Shown here piece by piece: positions 9,051 through 18,603 of a stretch of DNA of 64,000 nucleotides (within the stretch, counting starts at the first letter, position 1; each line of letters starts with the position of its first letter). This DNA comes from Eubacterium sp. AF36-5BH (GTDB lineage Bacteria > Bacillota > Clostridia > Lachnospirales > Lachnospiraceae): the NCBI RefSeq assembly GCF_003460505.1, contig NZ_QTVG01000001.1, positions 275,023-339,022 of the forward strand, in the 5' to 3' direction. The notes beneath the pieces were generated by a model. It had not been told where the DNA came from. It made no database searches and saw only the letters and a list, made by a program, of their open reading frames with translations. Made by a program: the position numbers and the translations under genes.

Positions 9051-9926
9051 CTATTTAAGTTTATCCCAAGTTGTTGTTTCACCTGTGTAGATTGACTTAA
9101 CCTGGTCGCTTGTGATGTTATCTAATTTGTTTGCTTTATTTATGATTACTGCGATACCGTCCATTGCGATTTGCTTTGATACTAACTTAGAAACTTCTTC
9201 ATCTTTTAATTCTCTTGATGACATTCCGATTTCTGTTGCACCTTCAATTGCTGACTGGATACCTGCTGATGAACCTGATTCCTGAATTTCAATTGATACA
9301 TCCGGATTCATCTTAATGTATTCATCTTTAAGTACATCCATAAGTGGTGCTACTGATGTTGAACCTGCTAAAGTAATTTTGCCTTTAAGCCTGCTTGCTT
9401 TGTATGAACCTTCTGAATCAACACTAATGTAGCCTTCCTTATCTACAATCTTCTGACCTTCATCACTCATTATGTATTTAATAAAGTCTTCATCAAGCTT
9501 TGTTAATTTACCATCCTGATAAGCTAAGTTAAATGGTCTTGCTACTTTGTACTGACCTGACTTAATGTTTTCTGTTGTTGCATCAACTCCGTCTACCTTT
9601 AAAGCCTTAACATCTGTTGATAATGAACCAAGTGAAACATAACCGATTGCTTTTTCATTCTGTGCTACTGTACTAAGCATTACTGATGTTGAGTTTGTTA
9701 CTTCTGCTGTCTGTGTTGTAATGTCGTTATCATTTTCATCAACGATTCCCATCAACTCTACAAAAGCTCCTCTAGTTCCTGAATTTTCTTCTCTGGAGAT
9801 AACATTGATTTCTCCGGTTACTCCTTTATCTGAACCACTTTTACTTTCATTTGACTTTCCGCATCCTGTAAATGCTAATGTTGTAATTACTGTTGCAGCT
9901 ACTACTGCTAAAATTTTCTTTCTCAT
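9051..9926 (-). CDS. pstS: Phosphate ABC transporter substrate-binding lipoprotein PstS, circularly permuted
   Basis: Extracytoplasmic phosphate receptor anchored by lipid: signal peptide with lipobox LAFTGC, acylated Cys22. The 291-residue protein contains both halves of the PstS fold, but in swapped order compared with Escherichia coli PstS. Residues 39-175 begin with SREENSGTR (44-52), which is the second phosphate-binding segment, and run through AIGYVSLGSL; residues 181-290 then carry the segment normally first, AGSTSV (187-192), GSSAGI, GMSSREL and finally IYTGETTTWDKL, which in E. coli lies in the middle of the chain. All phosphate-contacting segments appear to be present, so it should function. 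It heads pstSCAB-phoU and has PhoP-box-like repeats upstream. Confidence 0.92.
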   Translation of the reverse strand: MRKKILAVVAATVITTLAFTGCGKSNESKSGSDKGVTGEINVISREENSGTRGAFVELMGIVDENDNDITTQTAEVTNSTSVMLSTVAQNEKAIGYVSLGSLSTDVKALKVDGVDATTENIKSGQYKVARPFNLAYQDGKLTKLDEDFIKYIMSDEGQKIVDKEGYISVDSEGSYKASRLKGKITLAGSTSVAPLMDVLKDEYIKMNPDVSIEIQESGSSAGIQSAIEGATEIGMSSRELKDEEVSKLVSKQIAMDGIAVIINKANKLDNITSDQVKSIYTGETTTWDKLK

Positions 9927-10007
9927 CTTTTTACTCCTTCTTCTCTCTAATAATTACTTACTCTGTGTGGATGTTCTCCCCAACACACCTATATACTATT
10001 TCTTTAA

Positions 10008-10047
10008 TGTAAAATCAAAAGTCTTAGAAATGTTAAACCAATGTAAA
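10008..10047 (-). promoter_or_regulatory. PhoP-box-like repeats upstream of pstS
   Basis: On the minus strand TTTACA (10042-10047) and TTAACA (10031-10036) are exactly 11 bp apart, and a further TTTACA lies at 10008-10013, 23 bp on. Hexamer and phase match PhoP boxes and resemble the array before the response-regulator gene. The last copy is about 80 bp before the pstS start. The rest of 9927-10150 shows nothing I recognise. Confidence 0.55.
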
Positions 10048-10150
10048 ATCAAAAAAAGTCCACATTGTGATATTTTTCCTTTTGCAGATACCATTATCTG
10101 ACTCTAAAGAACCATACATCACAATGTGAACTTATTTATATTTAACTACC

Positions 10151-10741
10151 TTATTTAATTTTAAACTTACCTGCTATCTTATCCTCGTGAGAACTTCCAC
10201 CAATAATGTCCCTGTCCCACAGATACACATATCCAGGATTTTGTACTTTGTCCCCTTCTATTTCATACTTATAATAAACAAACAATTTCTTTTTATTTTT
10301 TATAAATCCAAAGTACTCTGATATTGTACCTTTCTTTACTTTCGGATTAACAAAAAATGAAAATCTTCCATACCCATCCTTTTCCTCACCAAAAGTTTGT
10401 TGATTACTAGGCTGTGTATTAATGAAAATCTCTCTCATGTTTGTATTTTCTTTACTCACAGAAAACTTTAAATATCCCTTATGTTTGTTCTTATCTATTA
10501 CTGATTCCATTAACACAATTTTATAATTTTTCCAATTAATATATGTATTTGTGTAAGTCTGCTTCTCTTCATTAGTTGTGCTTAAGTTAAAATATGTTTC
10601 CAAATCCTGTTCCTTGTAAATCACATTATCTTTTACAACACCTATCAAGGTATCATTCACACTAAACTCTGTTATAAGGTTTACTAATACTAAAACAATA
10701 ATAGCACCACAGACTAGACGTAAAATTCTTTTCATCATCAT
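10151..10741 (-). CDS. Membrane-anchored protein of unknown function
   Basis: 196 residues, not recognised. A basic start followed by a hydrophobic stretch (about residues 4-25) gives a signal anchor or uncleaved signal peptide, with the rest predicted outside the membrane. The remainder is rich in Y, K, N and beta-prone segments (for example GYGRFSFFVNP and KKLFVYYKYEIEG), consistent with a small all-beta extracellular domain. No cysteine motif, no sortase signal. GGGAGG lies 5 bp before the first of three consecutive ATG codons, which sets the start. It appears to be a single-gene unit. Confidence 0.6.
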   Translation of the reverse strand: MMMKRILRLVCGAIIVLVLVNLITEFSVNDTLIGVVKDNVIYKEQDLETYFNLSTTNEEKQTYTNTYINWKNYKIVLMESVIDKNKHKGYLKFSVSKENTNMREIFINTQPSNQQTFGEEKDGYGRFSFFVNPKVKKGTISEYFGFIKNKKKLFVYYKYEIEGDKVQNPGYVYLWDRDIIGGSSHEDKIAGKFKIK

Positions 10742-10930
10742 CTCTGCCTCCCATATTTTTGTACATGCATTATTCTATCATCATTCATTAGCTAATTTAA
10801 GTTTAGTTTTGTCAAACTATTTCTAATATAATAAAGAAACAATTCGTATTATTTTTTATTCTCTTAATAATTTAAGTTTTAAGTTCCAACCTACCTGTCA
10901 GCTTTTGAATTTGCTCTTTTCCTTGCAAAA

Positions 10931-10968
10931 AAATAAACTGCCTTCCACATTTGGAAGGCAGTTTATTT
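10931..10968 (-). terminator. Intrinsic terminator after the LRR-tail membrane protein gene
   Basis: 16-bp perfect arms AAATAAACTGCCTTCC (10931-10946) and GGAAGGCAGTTTATTT (10953-10968), starting 2 bp beyond the stop of the gene at 10970. On the minus strand the stem ends in TTTATTTTTTTGC; it may also act on the plus strand. Confidence 0.85.
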
Positions 10969-10969
10969 T

Positions 10970-12031
10970 CTAATTTTTCTCCACTGTTATCTCACTTTCG
11001 TCGTATGCTCCCTGTTTTACATTTTGGCTTCCGCCCTGTAGCACGACGTTTTTAACTTTTGAAAAAGAGAACGCTCCGGTTTCAATAGTTTTGACACTTG
11101 CCGGCACAATGACTTTTTCTGTATTTAAGCCTCTGCTAAAATCTGCTGAAAAAGCATTTTCTCCAATTGCCTTTACTGAACTTGGAATTGTTACTTCTTT
11201 TAAATCACCGTTATATGCAAGAAGCACGCCATCTTCATCAATTGCAAATCCGTTTTCATCAAACATACCTGACTTTTCATAATAAGCATTTGTCTGATAA
11301 TTATAATCCAACTGATTTGCCGCATCATCCTCTTTCTTAAAGTAATAAATTTTATTACCCTGATTATCAATTACATAAAAATAATTCTTTAAATCGTAGT
11401 TGCCTTCATTTTCATCCAGCATATCTTCATAGTCTGATTTTTCATTAACATATTTCATTGAATATACTTTGTTGTTAATCTTCATTGCATGATTTCCAAC
11501 CTCATAGGTTCCTTTGTTTGATTTTTCATGGAACACATCTTCTTCCTGAAAATTTTCATCAGTGAATTTCACAACATACATGTCATCAATATCAACTTTG
11601 TACCATGTACCATTTAAAGATATGTTTTTGTAATCACCTTTATCTGAAAAAGCATCTCTGTTTCTGCACTTAACAAACAAAAACATTCCTAATATAATCA
11701 CTAACATAACTATGTCAATGATTATTATTCTTTGACGTTTTACTTTTTTCTTTCTATTGTCCATATCTTTTCGTCTTCGCTCTTCACTGCCTGCTTCCCC
11801 TATTTTTATATTTAATCTGTCACTATTTTCCTTTTTCTTATTAGAATTCCTTAATAATGAAATTCCTTCAAAAGAGAGTTGCTTCTTAGAATCATTATTT
11901 TTTTTTCTAGATTTCTTTGGAGTTTTTTCTTTTTCATGAAGAATTGGTTCATTATTTTTTTCTTCATTTTCCAGTTCATTAAGCAATTCTAATATATCTT
12001 CTTTTGGTATCCTTGTTGTTTTATCACTCAT
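10970..12031 (-). CDS. Single-pass membrane protein with a C-terminal leucine-rich (BspA-like) segment
   Basis: 353 residues from the chosen start. Residues 1 to about 95 are highly charged and cytoplasmic; one helix (IIIIDIVMLVIILGMFLF) crosses the membrane; outside is a small domain containing LNGTWYKVDIDDMYVVKF, lipocalin- or DUF5640-like in feel, and then two LRR_5 units (VTIPSSVKAIGENAF, VIVPASVKTIETGAF). The start MSDKTTRIPKED is preferred because AAAGGA precedes it and it lies just after the stop of the upstream gene; an ATG 45 bp earlier would overlap that gene. It probably forms an operon with the Fn3-like secreted protein at 12034-12582. Function unknown; a cell-surface role is inferred. 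Confidence 0.65.
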   Translation of the reverse strand: MSDKTTRIPKEDILELLNELENEEKNNEPILHEKEKTPKKSRKKNNDSKKQLSFEGISLLRNSNKKKENSDRLNIKIGEAGSEERRRKDMDNRKKKVKRQRIIIIDIVMLVIILGMFLFVKCRNRDAFSDKGDYKNISLNGTWYKVDIDDMYVVKFTDENFQEEDVFHEKSNKGTYEVGNHAMKINNKVYSMKYVNEKSDYEDMLDENEGNYDLKNYFYVIDNQGNKIYYFKKEDDAANQLDYNYQTNAYYEKSGMFDENGFAIDEDGVLLAYNGDLKEVTIPSSVKAIGENAFSADFSRGLNTEKVIVPASVKTIETGAFSFSKVKNVVLQGGSQNVKQGAYDESEITVEKN

Positions 12032-12033
12032 TT

Positions 12034-12582
12034 TTATTTTTTCCTTTTGATCTTTAGTTTCTTTGTTATGGACCACTTACCATATACTCTTTCACCAAAC
12101 TGATATCCATATGCTCTTACACGAATATAATAAGTTTTCTTATTTTTCAACTTACTTATTGTGTATTTAGTATTTTTTGTTCTTTTTGTTTTTGTCGCTT
12201 TAAATTTTTTGTCATTTCCATACTGAATTTCATATTTATAAGCGTTTGGTATTTTTTTATAGTTTATTTGTGTTTTATATTTTTTAGACTTTTTGGAAAT
12301 CTTTTTAGACTTTCCAATTTTGGTAATTTTTGTTTTGTTTATTTTTATTATTTCCTGTGGTTTGCCCTTGTCATCAGCCCAATATAGTTGATAATCTCCC
12401 GGAGTGGTTGTGGATACTGTGATTTTTCCACTAGCCATTCCCGGTTCATTATTTAAGAAATCATAATTAATTGAATTAACTTTCGCCTCTGCAGTTACTT
12501 TATTATGACTTGGTACTACTATAATTAGCATAGTTCCTGCGATTAAAAAAGCTGTTACTTTTTTTATCATTGCTTTTTTCAT
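12034..12582 (-). CDS. Secreted basic protein with a fibronectin type III-like domain
   Basis: 182 residues with a signal peptide (MKKAMIKKVTAFLIAGTMLI). The C-terminal half is a fibronectin type III-like domain of the kind common in Clostridia surface proteins: YKYEIQYGNDKKFK, TISKLKNKKTYYIRVRAY and a final KWSITKKLKI. The same kind of tail occurs in the four LRR proteins at 36-44 kb. The mature protein is very lysine-rich, which would favour electrostatic binding to wall polymers. It ends 2 bp before the start chosen for the next gene. Function unknown. Confidence 0.65.
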   Translation of the reverse strand: MKKAMIKKVTAFLIAGTMLIIVVPSHNKVTAEAKVNSINYDFLNNEPGMASGKITVSTTTPGDYQLYWADDKGKPQEIIKINKTKITKIGKSKKISKKSKKYKTQINYKKIPNAYKYEIQYGNDKKFKATKTKRTKNTKYTISKLKNKKTYYIRVRAYGYQFGERVYGKWSITKKLKIKRKK

Positions 12583-12616
12583 AAGTATCTGCCTAATTAT
12601 TTCTCCGAAAAATTAA

Positions 12617-13054
12617 TTACTGGCAAAGTTTTGCTACTAACTGATTAATAACCTTTCCATCTGCACGTCCTTTAAATGCAGGCATAACAGTTTTCATAAT
12701 CTGACCTTTATTCTTAGTTGCTAAAACATCTGCGTATTTTTCCTTTAGTTCCGCTTCAACCTCTGCCTCACTCATTAGCTTTGGTGCATACTCGTTAAAT
12801 ACGTCATATCTTGCCTGATACTCTTCCTTTAAATCTGTTCTGTCAGCAGGACATGTATCTATCTGTTCTCTAACTGTTTTTAATTCTTTTAAAATTACTT
12901 TATTAACCATTTCTTCAGGAATATCATCTCTACAACCTGCATCAATTGCTGTTTTCTTTACTGCCTGAATAAGTGCTGAAATTGATTCTTTTCTTGCCTT
13001 ATCTCTTGCCTTCATTGCTGCGATCATATCTTTTTGTAATGTCTTAATATCCAT
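12617..13054 (-). CDS. yqeY: GatB/YqeY domain protein
   Basis: 145 residues, the standard size for YqeY. The sequence begins MDIKTLQKDMIAAMKARDK and ends with the typical GQIMKTVMPAFKGRADGKVINQLV. The family shares its helical tail with the GatB subunit of the Asp/Glu-tRNA amidotransferase and is thought to touch tRNA, but its job is not settled. It stands alone here, 34 bp upstream of the Fn3-like gene and after the ygiQ terminator region. Confidence 0.92.
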   Translation of the reverse strand: MDIKTLQKDMIAAMKARDKARKESISALIQAVKKTAIDAGCRDDIPEEMVNKVILKELKTVREQIDTCPADRTDLKEEYQARYDVFNEYAPKLMSEAEVEAELKEKYADVLATKNKGQIMKTVMPAFKGRADGKVINQLVAKLCQ

Positions 13055-13148
13055 TTTCTAATCCTCCCTGATAATTTTAAAATTTCTACCTTTAAGTGTA
13101 CTATATTTAGTTAGAAAAGTCCATTTGTGGAACGTTTTTTATGTACAA

Positions 13149-13190
13149 AAAGTCTCGTAACAAATGTTTTCACATCTGCTACGAGACTTT
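13149..13190 (-). terminator. Intrinsic terminator after ygiQ
   Basis: Arms AAAGTCTCGTA (13149-13159) and TACGAGACTTT (13180-13190), 4 bp beyond the ygiQ stop; minus-strand tail continues TTTTTGTACATAAAAAA. Confidence 0.8.
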
Positions 13191-13193
13191 ATA

Positions 13194-15185
13194 TTATCTT
13201 TTTCTATTTTGCTTCTTTGAGTTCTTTGTTTTTGCATTTCTGCCTTGGTTTCTTTCAGGATGTTTTCCTGAATTCTTACCCGAACCATTTTTAACAGAGC
13301 CATTCTTGCCGAAACTCTTCTTGTTATCTTTTTTGCCTGAATTGTTTTTTCCTTTGTAGTTTTGATAGCGCTCCCTGTCTTTCTTAAACTGTCTAGGTTT
13401 TATCAGGCATTCAGGTCCAAAGCCGATTAAGTCTTCACGTCCTGCAATATGCAATGCTTCCTTTACCAATTCATAATTGGCTGGATTTCTATACTGCATT
13501 AATGCCCTTTGCATTGCCTTCTCATGTGGATTCTTAGGTGTGTATACCGGTTTCATTGTTCTTGGGTCAACTCCTGTGTAGTACATTACTGTTGACATTG
13601 TGGACGGTGTTGGATAAAAATCCTGTACCTGCTGCGGGTTGTAACCAATATCTCTAAGATATTCTGCAAGTTTTACCGCCTCTTTCATATCAGAACCTGG
13701 ATGTGAACTCATTAAATATGGAACAACAAACTGTTTTTTTCCTGCTTTTTCGTTTAATTTATAATACTTATCTATAAAGCTTTCATAAACACAATTTTCA
13801 GGCTTTCCCATATATGAAAGTACCTTATCAGAAATGTGTTCCGGTGCAACCTTTAACTGTCCACTAATATGATATTGAACCAATTCCTTAAAGAATGTAC
13901 TGTTCTTATCCTTGTCTGCCATAATATAGTCAAATCTTATACCTGAACGGACAAACACCTTCTTCACCTTTGGCAGTTCTCTAAGCTTACGCAAAAGTTT
14001 TAAGTATTCGCTGTGATCTGTGTCCAGATTTTCGCATGGTTTTGGCCATAGGCACTGCTTGTGTTTACATACACCATGCTTTAACTGCTTTTTACAAGCA
14101 GGATGATAGAAGTTGGCTGTTGGACCGCCTACATCATGAATGTAGCCTTTAAAATTAGGCATTTCTATAATTTTCTTTGCTTCTTTTATGATTGATTCAG
14201 GACTTCTTGTTTGTATAATTCGTCCCTGATGGAACGTAAGAGCGCAAAAACTACAGGCACCAAAACAGCCTCTACAACTAATTAACGAAAACTGTATCTC
14301 CGCAATTGCCGGCACTCCGCCGTCTTTCTCATAAGATGGATGATAAGTTCTTTCGTATGGTAAATCATACACATCATCCATTTCCATTTTTGTTAATGGC
14401 ATCTGTGGTGGATTCTGAACCACATACATACCGTTAGGATATGGTTCCACTAATGTTTTACCGTTAAAAGGATCTGTGTTTTCACTTTGAACTCTAAAGC
14501 TGTCGGCATACTTTAACTTGTCTGCTTTCATGTCTTCATAAGCCGGCAGTACAATTGGATCATATGCCAGCGACAAATCCTTTGTCTTGTAAACTGTTCC
14601 CGGAATATAAGTTATGTCTTTTACATCCATGCCACTATTTAATGCATCTGCTATTTCAACAATTGACTTTTCACCCATACCATATGAAATAAGATTTGCC
14701 TGTGCATCCAGTAAAATAGACCTTTTAAAACTGTTGCTCCAATAATCATAATGAGCCATTCTTCTAAGGCTGGCTTCAATACCACCTATAATAATAGGTG
14801 TCTCCTTATGGGTATGTCTTATAAGATTGCAGTATGCCACAACCGCATGGTCAGGACGTTTTCCTATAACACCGCCCGGAGTGTAGGCATCACTGTCTCT
14901 TCTTTTCTTCGATACATAGTAATGGTTTACCATAGAGTCCATGTTTCCACCCATTACCAAAAAGGCTAGTCTTGGTTCTCCCAATATATTAATGCTATCG
15001 TCATCTTTCCAGTCAGGCTGTGAAATAATACCAACTGTATATCCATGTGCCTGTAACACACGACTGATTATTGCGTGTCCAAAAGAAGGATGGTCTACAT
15101 AAGCGTCTCCAATTACAAATACAAAATCCAGTTGCTCTATACCCTGTTCCTTCATATCCTTTTTAGAAATCGGTAAAAATCCCAT
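13194..15185 (-). CDS. ygiQ: YgiQ family radical SAM protein
   Basis: 663 residues, close to the family length. The N-terminal domain (from [15 protein letters not shown]) is B12-binding-like, followed by a radical SAM core with C-x3-C-x2-C in [20 protein letters not shown] and an [10 protein letters not shown] segment, then a lysine/asparagine-rich tail ([19 protein letters not shown]) that looks disordered. YgiQ proteins are conserved but their substrate is unknown. The start at 15185 is chosen over an ATG 12 bp earlier because GGAG sits 5-8 bp before it and the family begins MGFLPIS. No operon partner is evident. Confidence 0.93.
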   Translation of the reverse strand: MGFLPISKKDMKEQGIEQLDFVFVIGDAYVDHPSFGHAIISRVLQAHGYTVGIISQPDWKDDDSINILGEPRLAFLVMGGNMDSMVNHYYVSKKRRDSDAYTPGGVIGKRPDHAVVAYCNLIRHTHKETPIIIGGIEASLRRMAHYDYWSNSFKRSILLDAQANLISYGMGEKSIVEIADALNSGMDVKDITYIPGTVYKTKDLSLAYDPIVLPAYEDMKADKLKYADSFRVQSENTDPFNGKTLVEPYPNGMYVVQNPPQMPLTKMEMDDVYDLPYERTYHPSYEKDGGVPAIAEIQFSLISCRGCFGACSFCALTFHQGRIIQTRSPESIIKEAKKIIEMPNFKGYIHDVGGPTANFYHPACKKQLKHGVCKHKQCLWPKPCENLDTDHSEYLKLLRKLRELPKVKKVFVRSGIRFDYIMADKDKNSTFFKELVQYHISGQLKVAPEHISDKVLSYMGKPENCVYESFIDKYYKLNEKAGKKQFVVPYLMSSHPGSDMKEAVKLAEYLRDIGYNPQQVQDFYPTPSTMSTVMYYTGVDPRTMKPVYTPKNPHEKAMQRALMQYRNPANYELVKEALHIAGREDLIGFGPECLIKPRQFKKDRERYQNYKGKNNSGKKDNKKSFGKNGSVKNGSGKNSGKHPERNQGRNAKTKNSKKQNRKR

Positions 15186-15334
15186 AATACTCTCCATTCA
15201 TCTATATGCCATAAACTGACATGATTTTCGTTATTTTTGTCCTCAGTATTTCTCTATAATATCCTATTAACAATTACAAAAAACACTCCTGACCATATGC
15301 AGTTTGCAGTTTCAATTCCTTTAAAAACTCAAAT

Positions 15335-17770
15335 TTATTTAAGGCTTTCTTCAGCCTTTCTTAAACTATCATAGCCTTGCAATTTAGCTGTATTCTCTAT
15401 GGTTAATTTTGCAAGGTTTTCATTTCTGTTATACAAGTCAATTATAAACTCAGCGTACATCTTAAGTAGCGTATCTGAATATGTGAGTAATTCTCCTTTT
15501 AAATATGTTTCATAACTTGTGTCATATACAGAGTCTGTCTCACTTGTAATGTTTCTTGCCTGTGATGCAAGTTTTGGATATTCTTTCGCAAAATCTTCCA
15601 TCCACTGAACCTGTATTTCAGCAATTTGGGCTACTATGGCTCTTGTTTTGTCTGACTTTTCAGGAAAGTATTTAGCAAGCTCCTTGTATTCTTCAGGGCT
15701 TGTGCTTTCCATCATTCTGCCATATTTCTCGGTAATCATGTTCCAACCTTTTTGCTTGTTTTCCAGCCACAAATCTCTAATACACAAAAGCATGTCATCA
15801 GTCCATGTTAAATACTGGCTTTTTCTCATCAAATAAAAATATGGCCAATTATTCTGACATTCTGCTCTTCCACCCACATTTTGAACTTTGTCAAAAGCCT
15901 CAAATTCCAGATGAATTATTTCGTCAATTAATTCTCCTCTGTTGTAATTTGCTTTTTCCATTATTAATGAAACATAATCATTTAGGAAATTTGAATTAAC
16001 ACTTACTATTATTTTCTGAGATTTCAGTTCGTTAATAATAAGTCTTGCTATCTGTTCAATTACAACAGCCTTCTGATCATTTTCATTTACTGAAGTATTG
16101 TTGTATTGATATTCATTCCACATTTCCCTTTGATCCGGCAGTCTTGCCAAATCATTAATCATTATTGCAAGTTCCGGTAAAATAGGCAACTTTTCTATTC
16201 CCTTAAAGAGCCATTTGTAGTATGGTGCATACTTTTTATTAAGAATATAAAGGCACTTCATTGTATGCTCCATAAACTGTCCAATGCACAAAGTCGCAGT
16301 TACATAGTCCTTTCGTCCCATAGACCTACCATAATTTACCTGACCTGTCTGTGCCATTGCAGATATTTCTCTTGCAAGTTTTACAAGTCTTGCTTTTTCA
16401 GGTTGTATCATAAAATGATTTCTTATATCTGTAAAAATTCCTAAATCATCTCTAAACACTTCGCCGTTTGTTACTGTGGCAAGCTTATAATCGTCTATGT
16501 TAATCCAATCTTCTACCTTTTCAGGGCTTTGTCTAAAGCCTGTGTACTTTTCATAGAAATCACCGATTAACTGTACGCCCACTCTTCCCTGTGCCATAAG
16601 AGTGTTAATTCTAGTAATTCCCATATATGTTGTTGGTAACTTATCATATTCTTCCTGTAACTGCTCACCAATTTCACTATAAACAGTTTTTGTAACCCAC
16701 ATACAAAAGCCCGGTCCAAAATCATGGTCAATTGAATATTGGTCATCAAAGCCGAATCTTTCTGAGCCTTCACCAACAAAACCAACTGCTATTTTATCCT
16801 CATATTCAGGGAACTTTTCGTGTATCATTTTAGCTCCCACTTCTTCATAAAACTTTTTCGCCAGCTTCAGGCCTGAAAGATTTTCTTTCTCTATCTTTTC
16901 TTTTTTATCATTAATTTCTTCCTGTTTTATTTCCTCAGGATTTTCCTGCAACTTTTCTGTTTTTTCTGCCTGCTGTTTTTCGTAAGCTTCTTTTGCTTTT
17001 TCAAGGTTATCCTTTGTTATTTCATAGGCACTGCCCTGGCCCATATTTATTTCTATTTCAGGCAATGCTTCTTCATACAACTTAATTGCGCCGGCATAAT
17101 CTTCCTTCTTACATTTGACTGCTGCCATTGCAGATAATGCGGCACTATAATGAAAATTCTTAACTGTGTCTTTCTTAAAAATCTCCAACGCCTTATTTAA
17201 ACATTCTTCAGCTTCCTGTATTTCTTCTATTTCAAGCAATGAAGCCCCAAGATTAGACAATGTTGTGGCAACTTCGATTTCTGCTCCTGGAATTTTTTCT
17301 ATAATGGCTAACGCCTTTTTCAAATGCTGGGCGGCCTTCTCGTAGTTTCCCATTTCCTGATAAAGCAGTGCTATATTGTTATTTAAACTTGCGAAACGAT
17401 AATCTCCAGGCTCAATATTTTCTTCATAAATTGCGAAAGTCTCCATGTAATAATTAAGAGACTCTTCAAGCAAACCTGCTGCCCTATGAGCGTTTGCAAT
17501 ATTTTGAAGAGCTGTGGCATAATCCACTGTTCCCTCAATATTCATTTCTTTCATAAGACCAATGCATTGCTGGCACGCCTTTATGGACTTGTCATATTCA
17601 CTTGTATCCCTATAAAATCCCATCATTTCATTTAAAATAGTAAACTGGGCTGACTTGTCTTCTTCTTCTGTAGCCTTGTCCATGCTTATGCGCAAAAAAG
17701 GCTCAACATCATTTATATTTTTTTCTTCAAATAGTCGGTCAAGTTCTTCAAGAAATCTATTAATATCCAT
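15335..17770 (-). CDS. TPR protein fused to DUF4037 and DUF4125 domains
   Basis: 811 residues with three parts. Residues 1 to about 260 are six or so tetratricopeptide repeats (for example YEKAAQHLKKALAI, LGASLLEIEEIQEAEECLNKAL). After a Lys/Glu linker comes a DUF4037-type nucleotidyltransferase-like domain with GEGSERFG at about 333-340 and DHD at 348-350, the GS...DxD pattern of that fold. The C-terminal part, about 600-800, is DUF4125 (HLEFEAFDKVQNVGGRAECQ, MRKSQYLTW). The catalytic aspartates look intact, so a nucleotide-transfer role is possible but unproven. It starts 15 bp after znuB and should be co-transcribed with the zinc transporter, a link that is inference only. Confidence 0.8.
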   Translation of the reverse strand: MDINRFLEELDRLFEEKNINDVEPFLRISMDKATEEEDKSAQFTILNEMMGFYRDTSEYDKSIKACQQCIGLMKEMNIEGTVDYATALQNIANAHRAAGLLEESLNYYMETFAIYEENIEPGDYRFASLNNNIALLYQEMGNYEKAAQHLKKALAIIEKIPGAEIEVATTLSNLGASLLEIEEIQEAEECLNKALEIFKKDTVKNFHYSAALSAMAAVKCKKEDYAGAIKLYEEALPEIEINMGQGSAYEITKDNLEKAKEAYEKQQAEKTEKLQENPEEIKQEEINDKKEKIEKENLSGLKLAKKFYEEVGAKMIHEKFPEYEDKIAVGFVGEGSERFGFDDQYSIDHDFGPGFCMWVTKTVYSEIGEQLQEEYDKLPTTYMGITRINTLMAQGRVGVQLIGDFYEKYTGFRQSPEKVEDWINIDDYKLATVTNGEVFRDDLGIFTDIRNHFMIQPEKARLVKLAREISAMAQTGQVNYGRSMGRKDYVTATLCIGQFMEHTMKCLYILNKKYAPYYKWLFKGIEKLPILPELAIMINDLARLPDQREMWNEYQYNNTSVNENDQKAVVIEQIARLIINELKSQKIIVSVNSNFLNDYVSLIMEKANYNRGELIDEIIHLEFEAFDKVQNVGGRAECQNNWPYFYLMRKSQYLTWTDDMLLCIRDLWLENKQKGWNMITEKYGRMMESTSPEEYKELAKYFPEKSDKTRAIVAQIAEIQVQWMEDFAKEYPKLASQARNITSETDSVYDTSYETYLKGELLTYSDTLLKMYAEFIIDLYNRNENLAKLTIENTAKLQGYDSLRKAEESLK

Positions 17771-17784
17771 TTGTTTTCCTCCAA

Positions 17785-18603
17785 CTACATTGTTTTCACT
17801 TTTGCAACTATTGCAAAAATAATATACATAATCAAATTAGCAACTACAACGCTTGCACCTGCCGGTATTGAAAATCCGTAGGAACATATAAGTCCAATTG
17901 TAAAATTCACTACTGACAAAATTGCCGAACAGATAGTTACTGATTTAAAACTTTTAAAAATTCTCATTGATGTTAATGATGGAAATACAATTAAACTTGA
18001 TATAAGCATTGCCCCCATCATTTTAATTCCTACTACTATAGTAATAGCTGTGAATATAGAAATCAATGTATTATACATTCCAACTTTTACACCTGTGGCT
18101 TTTGAAAAGTTTTCGTCAAAGGTTACAGCAAAAATCTTGTGATAGCATGCCACAAACATTATTATTACGATTACTGATAATAAGCCGCTTACTACAACAT
18201 CATCTTTTGACATTGCTAAAATGCTACCAAACATATAACTGTAAATATCTGTGCTTAATCCTGTTGTAAGTGATGTTACGATTACACCAATTGCAAGTGA
18301 CGAAGCCGATACCATGGCAATCGCCGCATCACTTCTCATTTTGCCGTTTTCTGCTAATCTTAAGAGCAAAAATGCTGCAACAATTACTACAGGAATAGCA
18401 AATTTAAGTGGTGCAATCCCACAGGCAATGGCAATTGATAATGCTCCAAAAGATACATGAGATAAGCCGTCACCAATCATTGAATATCTTTTCAACACCA
18501 GACTAACTCCCAAAAGAGCTGCACATAATGAAACTAAAACGCCACCTAAAAATGCTCTCTGAATAAAATCATAAGATAACATTTCACTAATCATTCTGTC
18601 CAC
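17785..18603 (-). CDS. znuB: Metal ABC transporter permease (ZnuB/AdcB type)
   Basis: Membrane subunit of an ABC-3 family importer for zinc or manganese. 272 residues with seven to nine predicted helices and the family features YSMIGDGLSHVSFG near the first periplasmic loop and KMMGAMLISSLIVFPS before the late helices. It overlaps the ATPase gene upstream by 17 bp, so translation is coupled. Regulation by the Fur-family protein at the head of the operon is likely. Confidence 0.92.
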   Translation of the reverse strand: MDRMISEMLSYDFIQRAFLGGVLVSLCAALLGVSLVLKRYSMIGDGLSHVSFGALSIAIACGIAPLKFAIPVVIVAAFLLLRLAENGKMRSDAAIAMVSASSLAIGVIVTSLTTGLSTDIYSYMFGSILAMSKDDVVVSGLLSVIVIIMFVACYHKIFAVTFDENFSKATGVKVGMYNTLISIFTAITIVVGIKMMGAMLISSLIVFPSLTSMRIFKSFKSVTICSAILSVVNFTIGLICSYGFSIPAGASVVVANLIMYIIFAIVAKVKTM

